Below, in pieces: positions 1-8,962 of a DNA stretch of 59,078 nucleotides. Positions within the stretch are counted from its first letter, which is position 1. Every line of letters starts with the position of its first letter. The stretch comes from an uncultured Prevotellaceae bacterium (GTDB lineage: Bacteria > Bacteroidota > Bacteroidia > Bacteroidales > Bacteroidaceae), in contig OMXV01000028.1 of the NCBI GenBank assembly GCA_900315075.1, positions 1 through 59,078 on the forward strand. Direction: 5' to 3'. The position numbers were made by a program, and so were the translations under genes. Below the pieces are notes generated by a model. The model searched no databases and was not told where the DNA came from. It saw only the letters and a program-made list of their open reading frames with translations.

Positions 1-266
1 CCCCACTCTGGTACAACAACATCGCCAATGAAATTTGGCGAGATTTCCATACGCATGATGTTTAGACCTACTACAGACCTGCGCCCATATAGCAATTCAA
101 CGGGCCTGGTGTCGTTGCCGAAGGGGCACATGGCACCGTCGCAGCACGCTGCGCCAAATCCTGTTACAGTCTGATAACGGGTGTCGGTAACGGTTATGGT
201 AATTGTCTTAGCCTCGACAGCTATAGCGGCAACTAAGGCAAAAATGAAAATAATACTTTTTTTCAT
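1..266 (-). CDS. GH30-like secreted glycoside hydrolase, N-terminal part (runs off window)
   Basis: The start ATG is at 264-266 on the minus strand and the frame is open to the window edge, giving about 88 codons. The protein begins with a Lys-rich, hydrophobic signal peptide ending near VEAKT. The mature start, with YQTVTGFGAACCDGAMCPF and later GLNIMRMEISPNF, resembles the first strands of GH30 enzymes (Q-x-x-x-GFG...GL...R). GH30 members act on xylans or beta-glucans outside the inner membrane. The acid/base and nucleophile residues lie beyond the window, so activity and substrate cannot be judged. The gene follows the HAD lipoprotein by 15 bp on the same strand, so the two are probably cotranscribed. 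Confidence 0.6.
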   Translation of the reverse strand, partial: MKKSIIFIFALVAAIAVEAKTITITVTDTRYQTVTGFGAACCDGAMCPFGNDTRPVELLYGRRSVVGLNIMRMEISPNFIGDVVVPEW

Positions 267-281
267 GTGTTAAGTATGTAT

Positions 282-1355
282 TTATTCAGAAAACGTGAAG
301 TCCACTTTCTGTACCCCAGAACCGTAAATGGTTCGGAAATCATCTCTCATGGAGATGACATGATAGCCAGAATCGCGCCATTTCGATGCCAACGAGAGTG
401 CCTTCTCGCGATTAGCATGGTCGCGTGTGTCATCGTCGGCGACAAGCATGAAAGCTGCGCTGCGATACTTGTTGTTCAGACAGTAGTTGTGCATGGAGCA
501 GTCACCGCTACTGTTGCCGAACGACAGCACGGGCACCTTGCCTATCTCTTGGGATATCTGCAAGACTTTGTTGGTCTTAAGGTTCTTGATGATAAGCTCG
601 TCGGTGCGTATCAGATTTTCCTCTTTTCCCATGGTGTAGTTGACACCAGCTTCCTCTCCTTGGCTGCTGGACACAAGTTTCACATCCATGCCAATCACCC
701 TGTTAGGTGCTATGCCGATAGACTCTACCAAAGCCCGGCAGATAAAACGGTCGGAACCAGAGACGACATAAAAAGTGAAACCGTTGGCTTTCAGATAATT
801 GAACACTTCCAGCATGGGCTGGTAGAAACTCTGACCGTAGGTCATACCAGTAAATCCGTTGGCAGGTAGGGACGCGTAAGCTTTCACATAAGCATCGAAT
901 TGGGCAAGAGTCATTCCTGCGTAGGCTTTAGCTGCCGCCTGAGCGTGCTGCATGTCGAAATGGTCGGGAAGAGCTGTTCCATGGCGGACAAAATCCCTGA
1001 TGGCTTGTGCTGCCTGTCGCACATCCTCTGGAGCTTTGTTCTTGTAAGAAGGATCATCCAGGACGCGGTATTCGAGCAGATTGTATTCAAAATAGGTGGG
1101 ATAGAGTTCGCCAACGAAAGTTCCGTCCATATCAAATGTGGCAATACGGTCTTCCTCTTTGATGAAGTTGGGCGACTTTGGGTTGGTCACATCTTCGACA
1201 TATTCCTGCAAGGCTGTTAGCGCCTCACACTTGTTCCATGAGTTGAAACGTTCTTTTACTACTATGGTTTCGTCATCATCATCACTGTGACATGATGTCA
1301 TGACCGGGCCGCACGTGAGGATGGCGACCAGCATCCATAAGATACTTTTTCTCAT
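282..1355 (-). CDS. HAD-superfamily phosphatase-like lipoprotein
   Basis: This 357-aa protein starts at the ATG at 1355. A longer frame to 1388 would overlap the promoter -7 box, so that start is rejected. A lipoprotein signal ends in VMTSC (Cys22), which suggests membrane anchoring in the periplasm or outer membrane. HAD motif I is FDMDGT near residues 74-79, motif II is YVVSGSDR, and a late acidic loop FGNSSGDCSM matches motif IV. The long cap between motifs I and II resembles phosphoserine-phosphatase-type HADs. Known HADs of this kind hydrolyse small phosphomonoesters; the substrate here is unknown. It lies just upstream of the GH30-like gene on the same strand. Confidence 0.8.
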   Translation of the reverse strand: MRKSILWMLVAILTCGPVMTSCHSDDDDETIVVKERFNSWNKCEALTALQEYVEDVTNPKSPNFIKEEDRIATFDMDGTFVGELYPTYFEYNLLEYRVLDDPSYKNKAPEDVRQAAQAIRDFVRHGTALPDHFDMQHAQAAAKAYAGMTLAQFDAYVKAYASLPANGFTGMTYGQSFYQPMLEVFNYLKANGFTFYVVSGSDRFICRALVESIGIAPNRVIGMDVKLVSSSQGEEAGVNYTMGKEENLIRTDELIIKNLKTNKVLQISQEIGKVPVLSFGNSSGDCSMHNYCLNNKYRSAAFMLVADDDTRDHANREKALSLASKWRDSGYHVISMRDDFRTIYGSGVQKVDFTFSE

Positions 1356-1385
1356 TTTATAAAAACATAGTTTAAAATTGGCCTG

Positions 1386-1393
1386 CAAAGGTA
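1386..1393 (-). promoter_or_regulatory. Promoter -7 box of HAD lipoprotein gene
   Basis: The minus strand reads TACCTTTG, a match to the Bacteroidetes -7 consensus TAnnTTTG. Transcription would begin about 7 nt downstream, leaving a short leader before the ATG at 1355. No clear -33 TTTG is seen. Confidence 0.55.
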
Positions 1394-1443
1394 CTACATT
1401 TTTGGGAATAATCGAAAAGGTATGGTCCGTTAATCCTGATTAT

Positions 1444-2958
1444 TTATCTTCGCACAAATTTTTTGTTATTTTCAATCACAATGCCGTGGGTGCTCTCTGT
1501 GGCTGGAATACCGTCGAGGCGGTAGGTTTGCGACTCACCTGTTTGTTGCTGTGGTACAGCAACAGGCTGAACGCTTGTGGTCAAGCTCTCATATTCTGCG
1601 CGTGCGGCTGACAATAGTTCACGGAATGTGGGGTCGGCATGGAGGCGAGCTACGAGGGCTGAAGTCATCTGGCGGGTAGCCTCGATGTCGGTGAACCAGT
1701 GGTAACCCACAATCAGGCGGTTGCGACCATATTCATAACCACGTCGCAAAATTTCGTTCTGATGGTCGGGAGCCACCTCAACCATTACCAAAGCCTCTGC
1801 CCAGCCTAAATTGGTATGGCCAGATGGGAAGCTGCTCTTGCCACGCTCCTTTTCCTCGTCACCAGCTACAAACGATGGTTCATTCAGTTGCACGAAAGGT
1901 CGTTTGCGGAAACGAATGGGTTTCAGACGGTCAGCAGTATCGCTGGCTTTTTCGAGCACGTAGCTCAATAACTGCGTAATGGCGGGTGTATCTTCGTCGG
2001 TGAGCTGAATGCCGATGGCCTCACCCATCACCTTCTGCATCATATTGACACTATAATCGGCCTCAACCTTGGCAGTATCGCCGCGTTCGGTAGTTCGTAT
2101 GGGTTTGTTGCTCCAATACAACATCAGGTCGGCCATGTAGCGGGCGGAGGTGGTATCTACAGGGGTGTTCAGTATGCGTTCACCATGTGGAACGTCGAAG
2201 TCCTCGCTGAAAGGATATCCATCGGGTAAAGTGACTCCCTTTAACCTGGCATACTCGGCACGAGCAGCGCGGATGTCCTCATCGAAAGTAGGGTTGCAGT
2301 GAGCACGTGCGATGGCGGCAGCAGCAATGAGATAGCCTGCGGTGACGTCGCTCTGCCAGTGGGCTCCACTGATGACACGGTTCTCGCCAAACTCATAACC
2401 GCGGCGCATGATGGTGTCCTGAAGTGCAGGCCACATCTCTGCAAATGTCAATGCTGTAGCCCATCCGAATGCCGTGTGCCCCGAAGGATAGGAGCTGTTG
2501 GTGTACAGGAAGTCAGTGTCATATTGCGCCCATAATGGTTCGTTCATCTGGATAAAAGGACGTTTGCGCTCAAATTGATTCTTAGCAGCCGCAGCACTCA
2601 TATCACCCGTATGGTAAGCTTTATTTAACAGACGGCTAAGGGCTGGGGTCTTCTCGTCACTGATGGTGTCGAGTTCCAACACCTCGGCCATCACCGTGCG
2701 CATGATGTCGGGCAACCACAGCGATTCGCGGCTGGCTTGTGCACCCCGCTCTGTGGGGCGCATCGTCTTACCCCACTGCCACTGAGCCATATCGTCAATG
2801 AAAATGTAACTCGTTGTGTCGGGGGGTGCTGGCAGGAAATAATTTGCGTCGGGCAGTTCTTCTGGTGCCACATAGATAAGTTCTTCTGCTGCTTGTGCCA
2901 TAGTCCCCTGGGCAACCATGCACAATGAGGCAATAAATAGTAATAGTTTTTTTGTCAT
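1444..2958 (-). CDS. Tandem two-domain PAP2 / class A acid phosphatase
   Basis: This 504-aa secreted protein has a signal peptide ending near TMAQA and two complete PAP2 (vanadium-chloroperoxidase fold) phosphatase domains. Domain 1 has KNQFERKRP at 126-134, PSGH at 158-161 and NRVISGAHWQSD at 193-204. Domain 2 has KPIRFRKRP at 346-354, PSGH at 378-381 and NRLIVGYHWFTD at 413-424. These fit KX6RP, PSGH and SRX5HX3D, except that the Ser of SR is Asn in both. Class A acid phosphatases are normally about 230-250 aa with one domain, so this is an internal duplication or fusion. The C-terminus (YRLDGIP...GIVIENNKKFVRR) resembles the tail of the giant surface proteins in this window. It likely removes phosphate from small organic phosphates in the periplasm or at the surface. 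Confidence 0.88.
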   Translation of the reverse strand: MTKKLLLFIASLCMVAQGTMAQAAEELIYVAPEELPDANYFLPAPPDTTSYIFIDDMAQWQWGKTMRPTERGAQASRESLWLPDIMRTVMAEVLELDTISDEKTPALSRLLNKAYHTGDMSAAAAKNQFERKRPFIQMNEPLWAQYDTDFLYTNSSYPSGHTAFGWATALTFAEMWPALQDTIMRRGYEFGENRVISGAHWQSDVTAGYLIAAAAIARAHCNPTFDEDIRAARAEYARLKGVTLPDGYPFSEDFDVPHGERILNTPVDTTSARYMADLMLYWSNKPIRTTERGDTAKVEADYSVNMMQKVMGEAIGIQLTDEDTPAITQLLSYVLEKASDTADRLKPIRFRKRPFVQLNEPSFVAGDEEKERGKSSFPSGHTNLGWAEALVMVEVAPDHQNEILRRGYEYGRNRLIVGYHWFTDIEATRQMTSALVARLHADPTFRELLSAARAEYESLTTSVQPVAVPQQQTGESQTYRLDGIPATESTHGIVIENNKKFVRR

Positions 2959-3011
2959 ATAAATAATGCTTATAAGAATGTAATTGATGCAGTGATTTAT
3001 ATCATGGTGTG

Positions 3012-3019
3012 CAAAGGTA
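3012..3019 (-). promoter_or_regulatory. Promoter -7 box of PAP2 gene
   Basis: The minus strand reads TACCTTTG, matching TAnnTTTG, about 54 bp upstream of the PAP2 start codon. It lies in a 277-bp divergent gap that also holds the wzi-like promoter. Confidence 0.55.
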
Positions 3020-3081
3020 CAACTTTTTTTGCATTTATCGGCTAATCTTTTTTTAAATTGGTCTCAATGAGTATGATTGTC

Positions 3082-3111
3082 TTGTTAATTCAACAAAAAT
3101 GAGTATCTTTG
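3082..3111 (+). promoter_or_regulatory. Promoter of wzi-like gene
   Basis: TATCTTTG at 3104-3111 matches the Bacteroidetes -7 box, and TTG at 3082-3084 lies 19 bp upstream at the -33 position. The predicted leader before the ATG at 3236 is about 115 nt. Confidence 0.55.
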
Positions 3112-3235
3112 CAGCGATAATTGGGATTTTCCCCTTTTCGCTTAAAAACATTTTTTTCAAATTAGTAGGTGGTCATATACTACACCTGCAGGAATTAGAT
3201 TACGGTATTTTTGATTACCACTAAAAGACAACTCA

Positions 3236-4840
3236 ATGAAGTTATCCTATTTTTCTTTAATGGTGACCTTCCTCTTCTGCCTTTCTGTCCAGGCACAAGA
3301 TGACGAGGTGGAGATGCCGCTTCAGCCGCTTCATAATCTCCAGTTCAACATGGAGGCGCAGGTGTCGGCTTCGGAGGGTGTCACACCGCTGTGGTTGAAC
3401 GCCAACAAGCATGGGTTGTCATCGTTGGAGAATGTCAATGGGTATATGCGGGCGGCTGTTATTAGGCCGCTGTCAACGGATAGCCTGAGGAAATGGGGCA
3501 TAGGTTATGGTGTAGATGTGGCAGTGGCCACAAACTACACCAGCGATGTAATTGTGCAACAGGCATTTGCTGAACTGCGCTGGTTGCATGGTGCCTTGTC
3601 GGTGGGAAGTAAGGAATATCCCATGCAACTGAAAAACAATGCACTCAGCAGTGGCTCTCAGACCTTAGGCGTCAATGCACGGCCCGTGCCGCAAGTGCGA
3701 CTTTCAATGCCCGACTATTGGACGATACCTCTTACGCGAGGATGGGTACAAGTGAAGGGGCATCTTGCTTTCGGCATGATGACCGATGATAACTGGCAGA
3801 AGGACTTTACACATCAGCAAACGAAATATACCGAAGGTACACTCTTCCACAGTAAGGCTGGGTATTTGAAGATAGGTGGAAACAATGAGTTTCAGGCGCC
3901 ACTGTCACTCGAATTAGGTTTGGAGATGGCATCAACATTTGGAGGACGCTCATATCTGGTGCCTGGATGGGGAAGTGTCATCGACGTGATGCATAATCAG
4001 GGTGGACTTCGAGGAATGAAAAATGCACTCATGCTGGCGGGGTCCGACCAAGACGAGGGCGTCTATCACAACGCTGCAGGCAACCAGTTGGGCAGTTGGA
4101 TGGCACGTGTCAATTATGATGAGGAGGAGTGGAAAGTAGGTGCCTATATTGACCATTTCTTCGAAGACCATTCACAACTTTATTTTCTTGGAAAATCAGG
4201 ATATGGCACTGGCGACCGATGGAACAACCGTACCAACGGTCTGATGGTCTATAACCTGAAAGATATGTTGCTCGGTATAGAATTGAATCTGAAATATGGT
4301 ACATGGCTGAGAAACCTTGTCGTGGAATATATCTACACAAAAGACCAAAGTGGCCCTCTCTATCATGACAATACACCCAACCTGCCCTTTAAAGTCAGTG
4401 GCATCGACAACTACTACAATCATTCCACCTTTACAGGATGGCAGCATTGGGGGCAGGTGATGGGAAATCCGCTCTATCGCTCGCCCATTTATAACGATGA
4501 TGGAATCATCGATGTGCGCGACAATCGTTTCAAGGCCATCCATATCGGAATGTCGGGACAACTCGGACAATTCGGACTACTCAGATCACTCGGACAATTC
4601 GGTCAATTGGATTATCGCCTCATGGCCACTTATCAGAGTGGTGTGGGCACCTACGTCAATCCTTATACGAAGCCACACCACAATCTAAGTCTTATGGCCG
4701 AAGGCATCTATCGCGTGGAAGAGGGTTTCTTCCATGGGTGGCAGTTCAAGGCGGCTGCGGGCTTGGATATTGGCTCCATCCTTGGTAATAACTACGGATT
4801 GCAAATCACCATATCAAAGCAATTGAAGATTAAAGATTGA
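3236..4840 (+). CDS. Wzi-family capsule assembly outer-membrane protein
   Basis: This 534-aa protein has a signal peptide ending near VQAQ and alternating beta-barrel sequence throughout. An early SEGVTPLWLNANKHG block and many W/Y/G-rich strands match the Bacteroidetes capsule assembly Wzi family (PF14052). E. coli Wzi is an outer-membrane lectin that anchors surface polysaccharide, and this protein probably attaches the polymer made by the operon at 5.5-13.4 kb. A Gln/Leu/Gly-rich stretch near residues 440-458 is encoded by a 9-bp tandem repeat (4555-4608). The stop codon lies inside a 7-bp tandem repeat that continues into the gap before the next gene. Confidence 0.82.
   Translation: MKLSYFSLMVTFLFCLSVQAQDDEVEMPLQPLHNLQFNMEAQVSASEGVTPLWLNANKHGLSSLENVNGYMRAAVIRPLSTDSLRKWGIGYGVDVAVATNYTSDVIVQQAFAELRWLHGALSVGSKEYPMQLKNNALSSGSQTLGVNARPVPQVRLSMPDYWTIPLTRGWVQVKGHLAFGMMTDDNWQKDFTHQQTKYTEGTLFHSKAGYLKIGGNNEFQAPLSLELGLEMASTFGGRSYLVPGWGSVIDVMHNQGGLRGMKNALMLAGSDQDEGVYHNAAGNQLGSWMARVNYDEEEWKVGAYIDHFFEDHSQLYFLGKSGYGTGDRWNNRTNGLMVYNLKDMLLGIELNLKYGTWLRNLVVEYIYTKDQSGPLYHDNTPNLPFKVSGIDNYYNHSTFTGWQHWGQVMGNPLYRSPIYNDDGIIDVRDNRFKAIHIGMSGQLGQFGLLRSLGQFGQLDYRLMATYQSGVGTYVNPYTKPHHNLSLMAEGIYRVEEGFFHGWQFKAAAGLDIGSILGNNYGLQITISKQLKIKD
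4555..4608 (+). repeat. Degenerate 9-bp tandem repeat inside the wzi-like gene
   Basis: Six units of the type CGGACAATT lie end to end and in frame, encoding a Leu/Gly/Gln-rich stretch. The unit resembles that of the noncoding 9-bp repeat at 27031-27093 (C-N-G-A-N-N-A-Y-T). Confidence 0.75.
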
Positions 4841-4873
4841 AAAATGAAGATTGAAAATTGAAGATTGAAGATT
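4825..4873 (+). repeat. Degenerate 7-bp tandem repeat overlapping wzi stop codon
   Basis: Seven units close to GAAGATT run through the end of the wzi-like gene. The TGA stop is formed by two adjacent units, and the array continues into the gap before the small lipoprotein gene. Confidence 0.8.
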
Positions 4874-4945
4874 GTGTTCACTATGCTGCAACATCGTTGC
4901 AGCCCCCAATTCCTTTTTGTTATAATCTCTTTAAAATAATAGCAC

Positions 4946-5389
4946 ATGCGAAAAACGTTCCTCTTCACCATCATCACCGTCATTGTCGCTGTCTTCCATG
5001 CCTGCGACAATGTGGAATTTTCCACAGATGGAAATCTGTACGGTTATTGGCATTTGGTCGCTGTCGATACACTCGGCACGCAGCAAACATCTGATATGAG
5101 TCGCCAGCGGATATTCTGGTCGGTGGAGAGTAGGTTGGTGGGGATGTGCGACCGCGATGGTGTGCATCCAGAGATTATCTGTGAATTTGAGAGGGTAGGG
5201 GACACCTTGGTTTTCCATAACCCTTATTACTCAAACCGTAACGAAGGCGACATCCTTATCGACGATGTGCAGGTCTTGGCCCCTTACGGCCTGTCGTCTA
5301 TGCAGCCCAAATTGTATGTAGAAAAACTCTCATCTGGAAAACTTATCCTCCTCACACCACAACTGAGGCTGAAATTCAAAAAACTGTAG
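4946..5389 (+). CDS. Small lipoprotein, lipocalin-like
   Basis: This 147-aa protein has a lipoprotein signal ending in VFHAC (Cys20). GYWHLVAVDT followed by predicted short beta-strands resembles the lipocalin-like domains (G-x-W) frequent in Bacteroidetes lipoproteins. No catalytic residues are evident. It follows the wzi-like gene on the same strand about 105 bp downstream with no separate promoter seen, so it may act with Wzi at the surface. Family assignment is by overall pattern only. Confidence 0.6.
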   Translation: MRKTFLFTIITVIVAVFHACDNVEFSTDGNLYGYWHLVAVDTLGTQQTSDMSRQRIFWSVESRLVGMCDRDGVHPEIICEFERVGDTLVFHNPYYSNRNEGDILIDDVQVLAPYGLSSMQPKLYVEKLSSGKLILLTPQLRLKFKKL

Positions 5390-5451
5390 GCTTTAATCGC
5401 ACACATCCACTTTTTTCGGGCAACCCCTACGACTAATCAATTTTTAAAATG

Positions 5452-5479
5452 GACTAAAGCCTAAAGTCTAACTAAAAAC
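5452..5479. repeat. Degenerate 7-bp tandem repeat at the end of the WecA-like gene
   Basis: Units GACTAAA, GCCTAAA, GTCTAAC and TAAAAAC run end to end. On the minus strand the WecA-like stop TAG is part of the first unit and the array continues downstream. It lies between convergent genes. Confidence 0.65.
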
Positions 5480-6577
5480 TTTCTCTCCCTTCTCTTGTAT
5501 CTTTATGTTAATCAGATAATTGAATATAAAGAAGAGAACAATATCGACTACTAACGACCAAGTGAGCTGCATATTCAGCACAAAGGTCATCACAACGTTG
5601 ATAGCTGCGAAAAACAAGGCGATTGTCAGAATACACCCTAATGCCTGATGCTGGTTCATACCCGTGCGCATCAGTTTATGATGGATGTGGTTTTTGTCGG
5701 CATCGAACAGCGGCCGATGATGTTGCATACGTACTAATACTACCCGCACCACATCAAACATTGGTACAATCAGCATAGTAATCGACAATATTAGACCGTC
5801 GGTGTGGAATGGAATGACATTGGGATTGTTCATGGCGAATTTCACAAAAAGGAAACCTAAGATGAAACCTAATGTCAGACTGCCAGAGTCGCCCATGAAT
5901 ATCTTGCGGTTTTTCTGCGGGTCGCCAAAGAGATTGAAGTACAGGTAGGGTACAAGCACGCCCATCAGACCAGCAATAAGCATGGCATAAGTCCAGATAT
6001 CTTCACGCATGAAACATGCAAGGAAACCGCAAAGAGCAAGAAACGACAGTCCACCTGCCAGACCATCAATGCCGTCGATTAAGTTGATGGCATTGTCGAT
6101 AAATACCATGATAAACACCGTCAGAGGTGCACCAACCCAGAATGGTATCTCATGGATGCCTAAAAAACCGTAAAGGTCGTTGATGTAAAGGCCTGAAATG
6201 GGCATCAATGAGGTGGCAATTATCTGTACCACAAACTTTGTCTTCGCATCGAGGCCGATGAGGTCGTCGATGATGCCAACACCATAGATCAGCAGGAGAC
6301 TAATGAAGAAAAAGCAGGTCCACAAACTCACCTTCAGCGGTTCATGGCCTGTCATGGGAGGCATCACTGTCATCGCCAAAAGAAAAGCAAGCACCATGCT
6401 TGGCATAAAACTGATTCCTCCAAGGCGAGGAATGGCATGGGTGTGCATTTTCCTTTCATTGGGAATATCATACAAATGGCGACGCTTGCAGAAATTCATA
6501 ATCAATGGAATGATGATGAATCCGCACAACGCGCTCACGATGAACGCCGCAACGACGAGCAGAATATGTTGGAACAT
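5468..6577 (-). CDS. WecA/MraY-like polyprenyl-phosphate sugar-1-phosphate transferase
   Basis: This 369-aa protein has about ten membrane segments and belongs to glycosyltransferase family 4. Family signatures are NERKMHTHAIPRLGG near the N-terminus, the Asp-rich loop GIIDDLIGLDAKTKF, NAINLIDGIDGLAGG, FMGDSGSLTLG, and HIHHKLMRTGMNQHQA near the C-terminus. WecA-like enzymes transfer HexNAc-1-phosphate from a UDP-sugar to undecaprenyl phosphate at the inner membrane. It is the last gene of the exopolysaccharide operon, which also has a second type of initiating enzyme at its start. MraY itself is unlikely because no peptidoglycan genes are nearby. Confidence 0.88.
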   Translation of the reverse strand: MFQHILLVVAAFIVSALCGFIIIPLIMNFCKRRHLYDIPNERKMHTHAIPRLGGISFMPSMVLAFLLAMTVMPPMTGHEPLKVSLWTCFFFISLLLIYGVGIIDDLIGLDAKTKFVVQIIATSLMPISGLYINDLYGFLGIHEIPFWVGAPLTVFIMVFIDNAINLIDGIDGLAGGLSFLALCGFLACFMREDIWTYAMLIAGLMGVLVPYLYFNLFGDPQKNRKIFMGDSGSLTLGFILGFLFVKFAMNNPNVIPFHTDGLILSITMLIVPMFDVVRVVLVRMQHHRPLFDADKNHIHHKLMRTGMNQHQALGCILTIALFFAAINVVMTFVLNMQLTWSLVVDIVLFFIFNYLINIKIQEKGEKVFS

Positions 6578-6667
6578 TTACAACCAATCTTAATTTTATA
6601 TAAATATAACTCAACATATCCTTAAATATTGCATGTATCAGCCCCTTTTTGTGTCACAAAAGTAGTT

Positions 6668-7873
6668 TTATTGAGATACCTCGGGATTGAAATCTACGGT
6701 GACTTTTCGCTGTTGGATAATGAAGATGAAGAAGATGAACTGAATCAGTGACACCATGTTGAGCACGAAGTTTTCTTGATAAAACTGGAGTACCAAAGCG
6801 TAGGTGATATACACATAAAGACATTTCGCTACACCGCTGCCATAGCGCATCTGGCGATAGCACCAGCCGCTCACCACACCGTAGAACATCGCGAAAACAG
6901 CAACTCCTTTATAGCCAAAATCGAGATAGAAAGGCTGAAAAACCGTATAGACATTGGTGGGAAGCGGTACCCACACAAATTCCTGTAACTTGTCATATAC
7001 GACAAAATCACCTCCCCAGCGAACAAGGAATATATAGATGGAATAGAATGTATGTGAACCAAACTGTGGAATAAGATCGGGCTGAACTGTGCCAAAGGCG
7101 GCTGCTGGTGAGAGTATGTAGATGCCAAAGAAATCGAGAAAGGTCATACTTTCATCAGAAGAGCCATCTGAAGAGTCGCGAGCTATATTGAAAAGGAAAA
7201 ATATCAACACTATCGACACTATGGAAACGATAATCGAACGCATCTTGATTACGCGTTTCTCATACAAACAGAAAATGATGGTGATGAAAAGAAAAAACAG
7301 CATACCTTTCTCCATAATCGCAAAGGCACTCATCATTGCGGCAACTACTATGGTGAGTAACTGCCAGAAGGGAATTTTCGGGTATTGCCAGAAGGCTACC
7401 ACTACCATCACCTGACTCAAAACATAAGAATATTGCAGAAAACCAAATCCTTGACCACCATAGACCGCTAAAAGACGTATGTTGTTGAGCAGGTCGGAAC
7501 TGTCGAACATCATGACAATCTTCAGTATCTGGTACACATACACTGGCGTGATCACCATCGTAATGACATAGAGCCAGTTGAACACGGTGCGGTTCATCTG
7601 CGGTATCTCTGATGAACGCTCATGTCCATGGTCGCTTGGCATCACATAGTATGTCGCCAATGATGATATACACAGAATGGGATACCAGATAATCAGACAG
7701 TAGAGAAATTGGTCGCTAAGCGGGTCGAGCAGCTTCCCTTGAAATTGATACATCACCAGAATGGCAAGCCACACGGCTGTGGTGACCGTCCAGGGTGAGA
7801 ATACGTCGCCGACTCTCAGCACAAGAAAGGTCACAAGCATGATGGCAAGGACTATGATAATGACAATTTCCAT
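6668..7873 (-). CDS. Wzy-like oligosaccharide repeat-unit polymerase
   Basis: This 401-aa integral membrane protein has roughly ten or more hydrophobic segments and a large loop near residues 250-320. Sequence motifs are weak, as is usual for Wzy polymerases. The assignment rests on topology, length and position between Wzz-like and WecA-like genes. It would join lipid-linked repeat units on the outer face of the inner membrane, with chain length set by the adjacent Wzz-like proteins. An O-antigen-ligase-type role is the main alternative. Confidence 0.68.
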   Translation of the reverse strand: MEIVIIIVLAIMLVTFLVLRVGDVFSPWTVTTAVWLAILVMYQFQGKLLDPLSDQFLYCLIIWYPILCISSLATYYVMPSDHGHERSSEIPQMNRTVFNWLYVITMVITPVYVYQILKIVMMFDSSDLLNNIRLLAVYGGQGFGFLQYSYVLSQVMVVVAFWQYPKIPFWQLLTIVVAAMMSAFAIMEKGMLFFLFITIIFCLYEKRVIKMRSIIVSIVSIVLIFFLFNIARDSSDGSSDESMTFLDFFGIYILSPAAAFGTVQPDLIPQFGSHTFYSIYIFLVRWGGDFVVYDKLQEFVWVPLPTNVYTVFQPFYLDFGYKGVAVFAMFYGVVSGWCYRQMRYGSGVAKCLYVYITYALVLQFYQENFVLNMVSLIQFIFFIFIIQQRKVTVDFNPEVSQ

Positions 7874-7886
7874 CTAATTGGTTCGT

Positions 7887-7912
7887 GAGTTTATAAGTTT
7901 TTGAGTTTTTTG
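7887..7912. repeat. Degenerate 8-bp tandem repeat between wzz-like and wzy-like genes
   Basis: Units GAGTTTAT, AAGTTTTT and GAGTTTTT occur in succession. The same word forms the longer repeat at 12712-12751 elsewhere in this operon. Confidence 0.6.
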
Positions 7913-7996
7913 TTGTTACGATATTACATTATAACGAAACTAAAGCCTAATGTCCATCTTCGTCCCGTATGCAGCTGTATCACAGCTGCTTCAAAT

Positions 7997-8959
7997 TTAG
8001 CGTCTAAACTCTAACATCTTCCTCCGGCCTAAAATGACCCATGTGGTTATGGTGAGTCCGATGAAGACGAACGAGAGAATGTAGCCCAACGTCGATGGCG
8101 AGGAGGATGTGAGGGGTACAGTGGCATTGATCAGCACGGTGAAGGTAAATGAGAACTTATCAACGAGTGCCTGGGCGCGGAGACGTTGCTCAGCGGCTTT
8201 CTCGTAAGCTGTGAACGCACTCTCGTATTCTTTCTGAAGATGCTCCTCCTCGGCACTGGCATGTGCACTGACAAGATCGTTGTGACTGTCTGCATACTGG
8301 GCGTATTCTTCACGTGCTGACTGGTAGCGACGCTCAGCCTGAAGAAATTTCGTTTCGGCGGTGGCAAGGTCGAAAAGGGCGGTCTGACGGGCTATGGCGG
8401 CAGTATGCTGCTGCAGGTGGACACGTACGGAATCCACTATCATAGCTGCTACAACGGGGTCGTTGTCGGTCACCTGGATGAGCGTGGTGCCATATCGGGC
8501 AGATGCTTTCGAGCGGATGCGCTCGTTGATGAGGCTAATTACCTCGTCGTATTCTTCAAGAGAGTCGGGAGTGGAGCGAAACAACTGCTCCCACCAGGGG
8601 CGTTGTGCATGCTCAAGGGTATAGTGATAGTAGTCGGTGCCATAGCCTTCCACCTGTACCTTCGACATTTCCACGGCAAAGTCGCGGGTCATTACAATTT
8701 TGTGGTAGGCATCGGGCATTCGCATGCCGTGATGACCGGTCATGGTGGACTTTGCCCATGCGGCGAGGTTGCTAAGGCCTAACAACAGGTCGGTTTCCTT
8801 GTGCTCGTCGGCGAGTTTTACCTGGGCTGAATATTCCTCGGGAAGGCTGACTACAACCACAGAGGCCAAAAGCAGCGATGCGGCGAATACCAGCAGATAG
8901 GTGCGCCAGTGCTGCTTGCAGACATCCCATGCACTCCAGGTGGGTCCGTCGTGTGCCAT
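7997..8959 (-). CDS. Wzz-like chain-length determinant protein, second copy
   Basis: This 320-aa protein has a membrane segment near residues 18-38, a periplasmic domain with long coiled coil (about 180-265) and a second membrane segment near 290-312. This is the Wzz/polysaccharide co-polymerase topology. PEEYSAQVKL after the first membrane segment corresponds to the conserved start of the Wzz domain. No cytoplasmic tyrosine-kinase domain is present. The start is 3 bp after the previous Wzz-like gene, so the two are tightly coupled. It likely controls polymer length with that paralogue, possibly as a mixed oligomer. Confidence 0.8.
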   Translation of the reverse strand: MAHDGPTWSAWDVCKQHWRTYLLVFAASLLLASVVVVSLPEEYSAQVKLADEHKETDLLLGLSNLAAWAKSTMTGHHGMRMPDAYHKIVMTRDFAVEMSKVQVEGYGTDYYHYTLEHAQRPWWEQLFRSTPDSLEEYDEVISLINERIRSKASARYGTTLIQVTDNDPVVAAMIVDSVRVHLQQHTAAIARQTALFDLATAETKFLQAERRYQSAREEYAQYADSHNDLVSAHASAEEEHLQKEYESAFTAYEKAAEQRLRAQALVDKFSFTFTVLINATVPLTSSSPSTLGYILSFVFIGLTITTWVILGRRKMLEFRR

Positions 8960-8962
8960 GGC

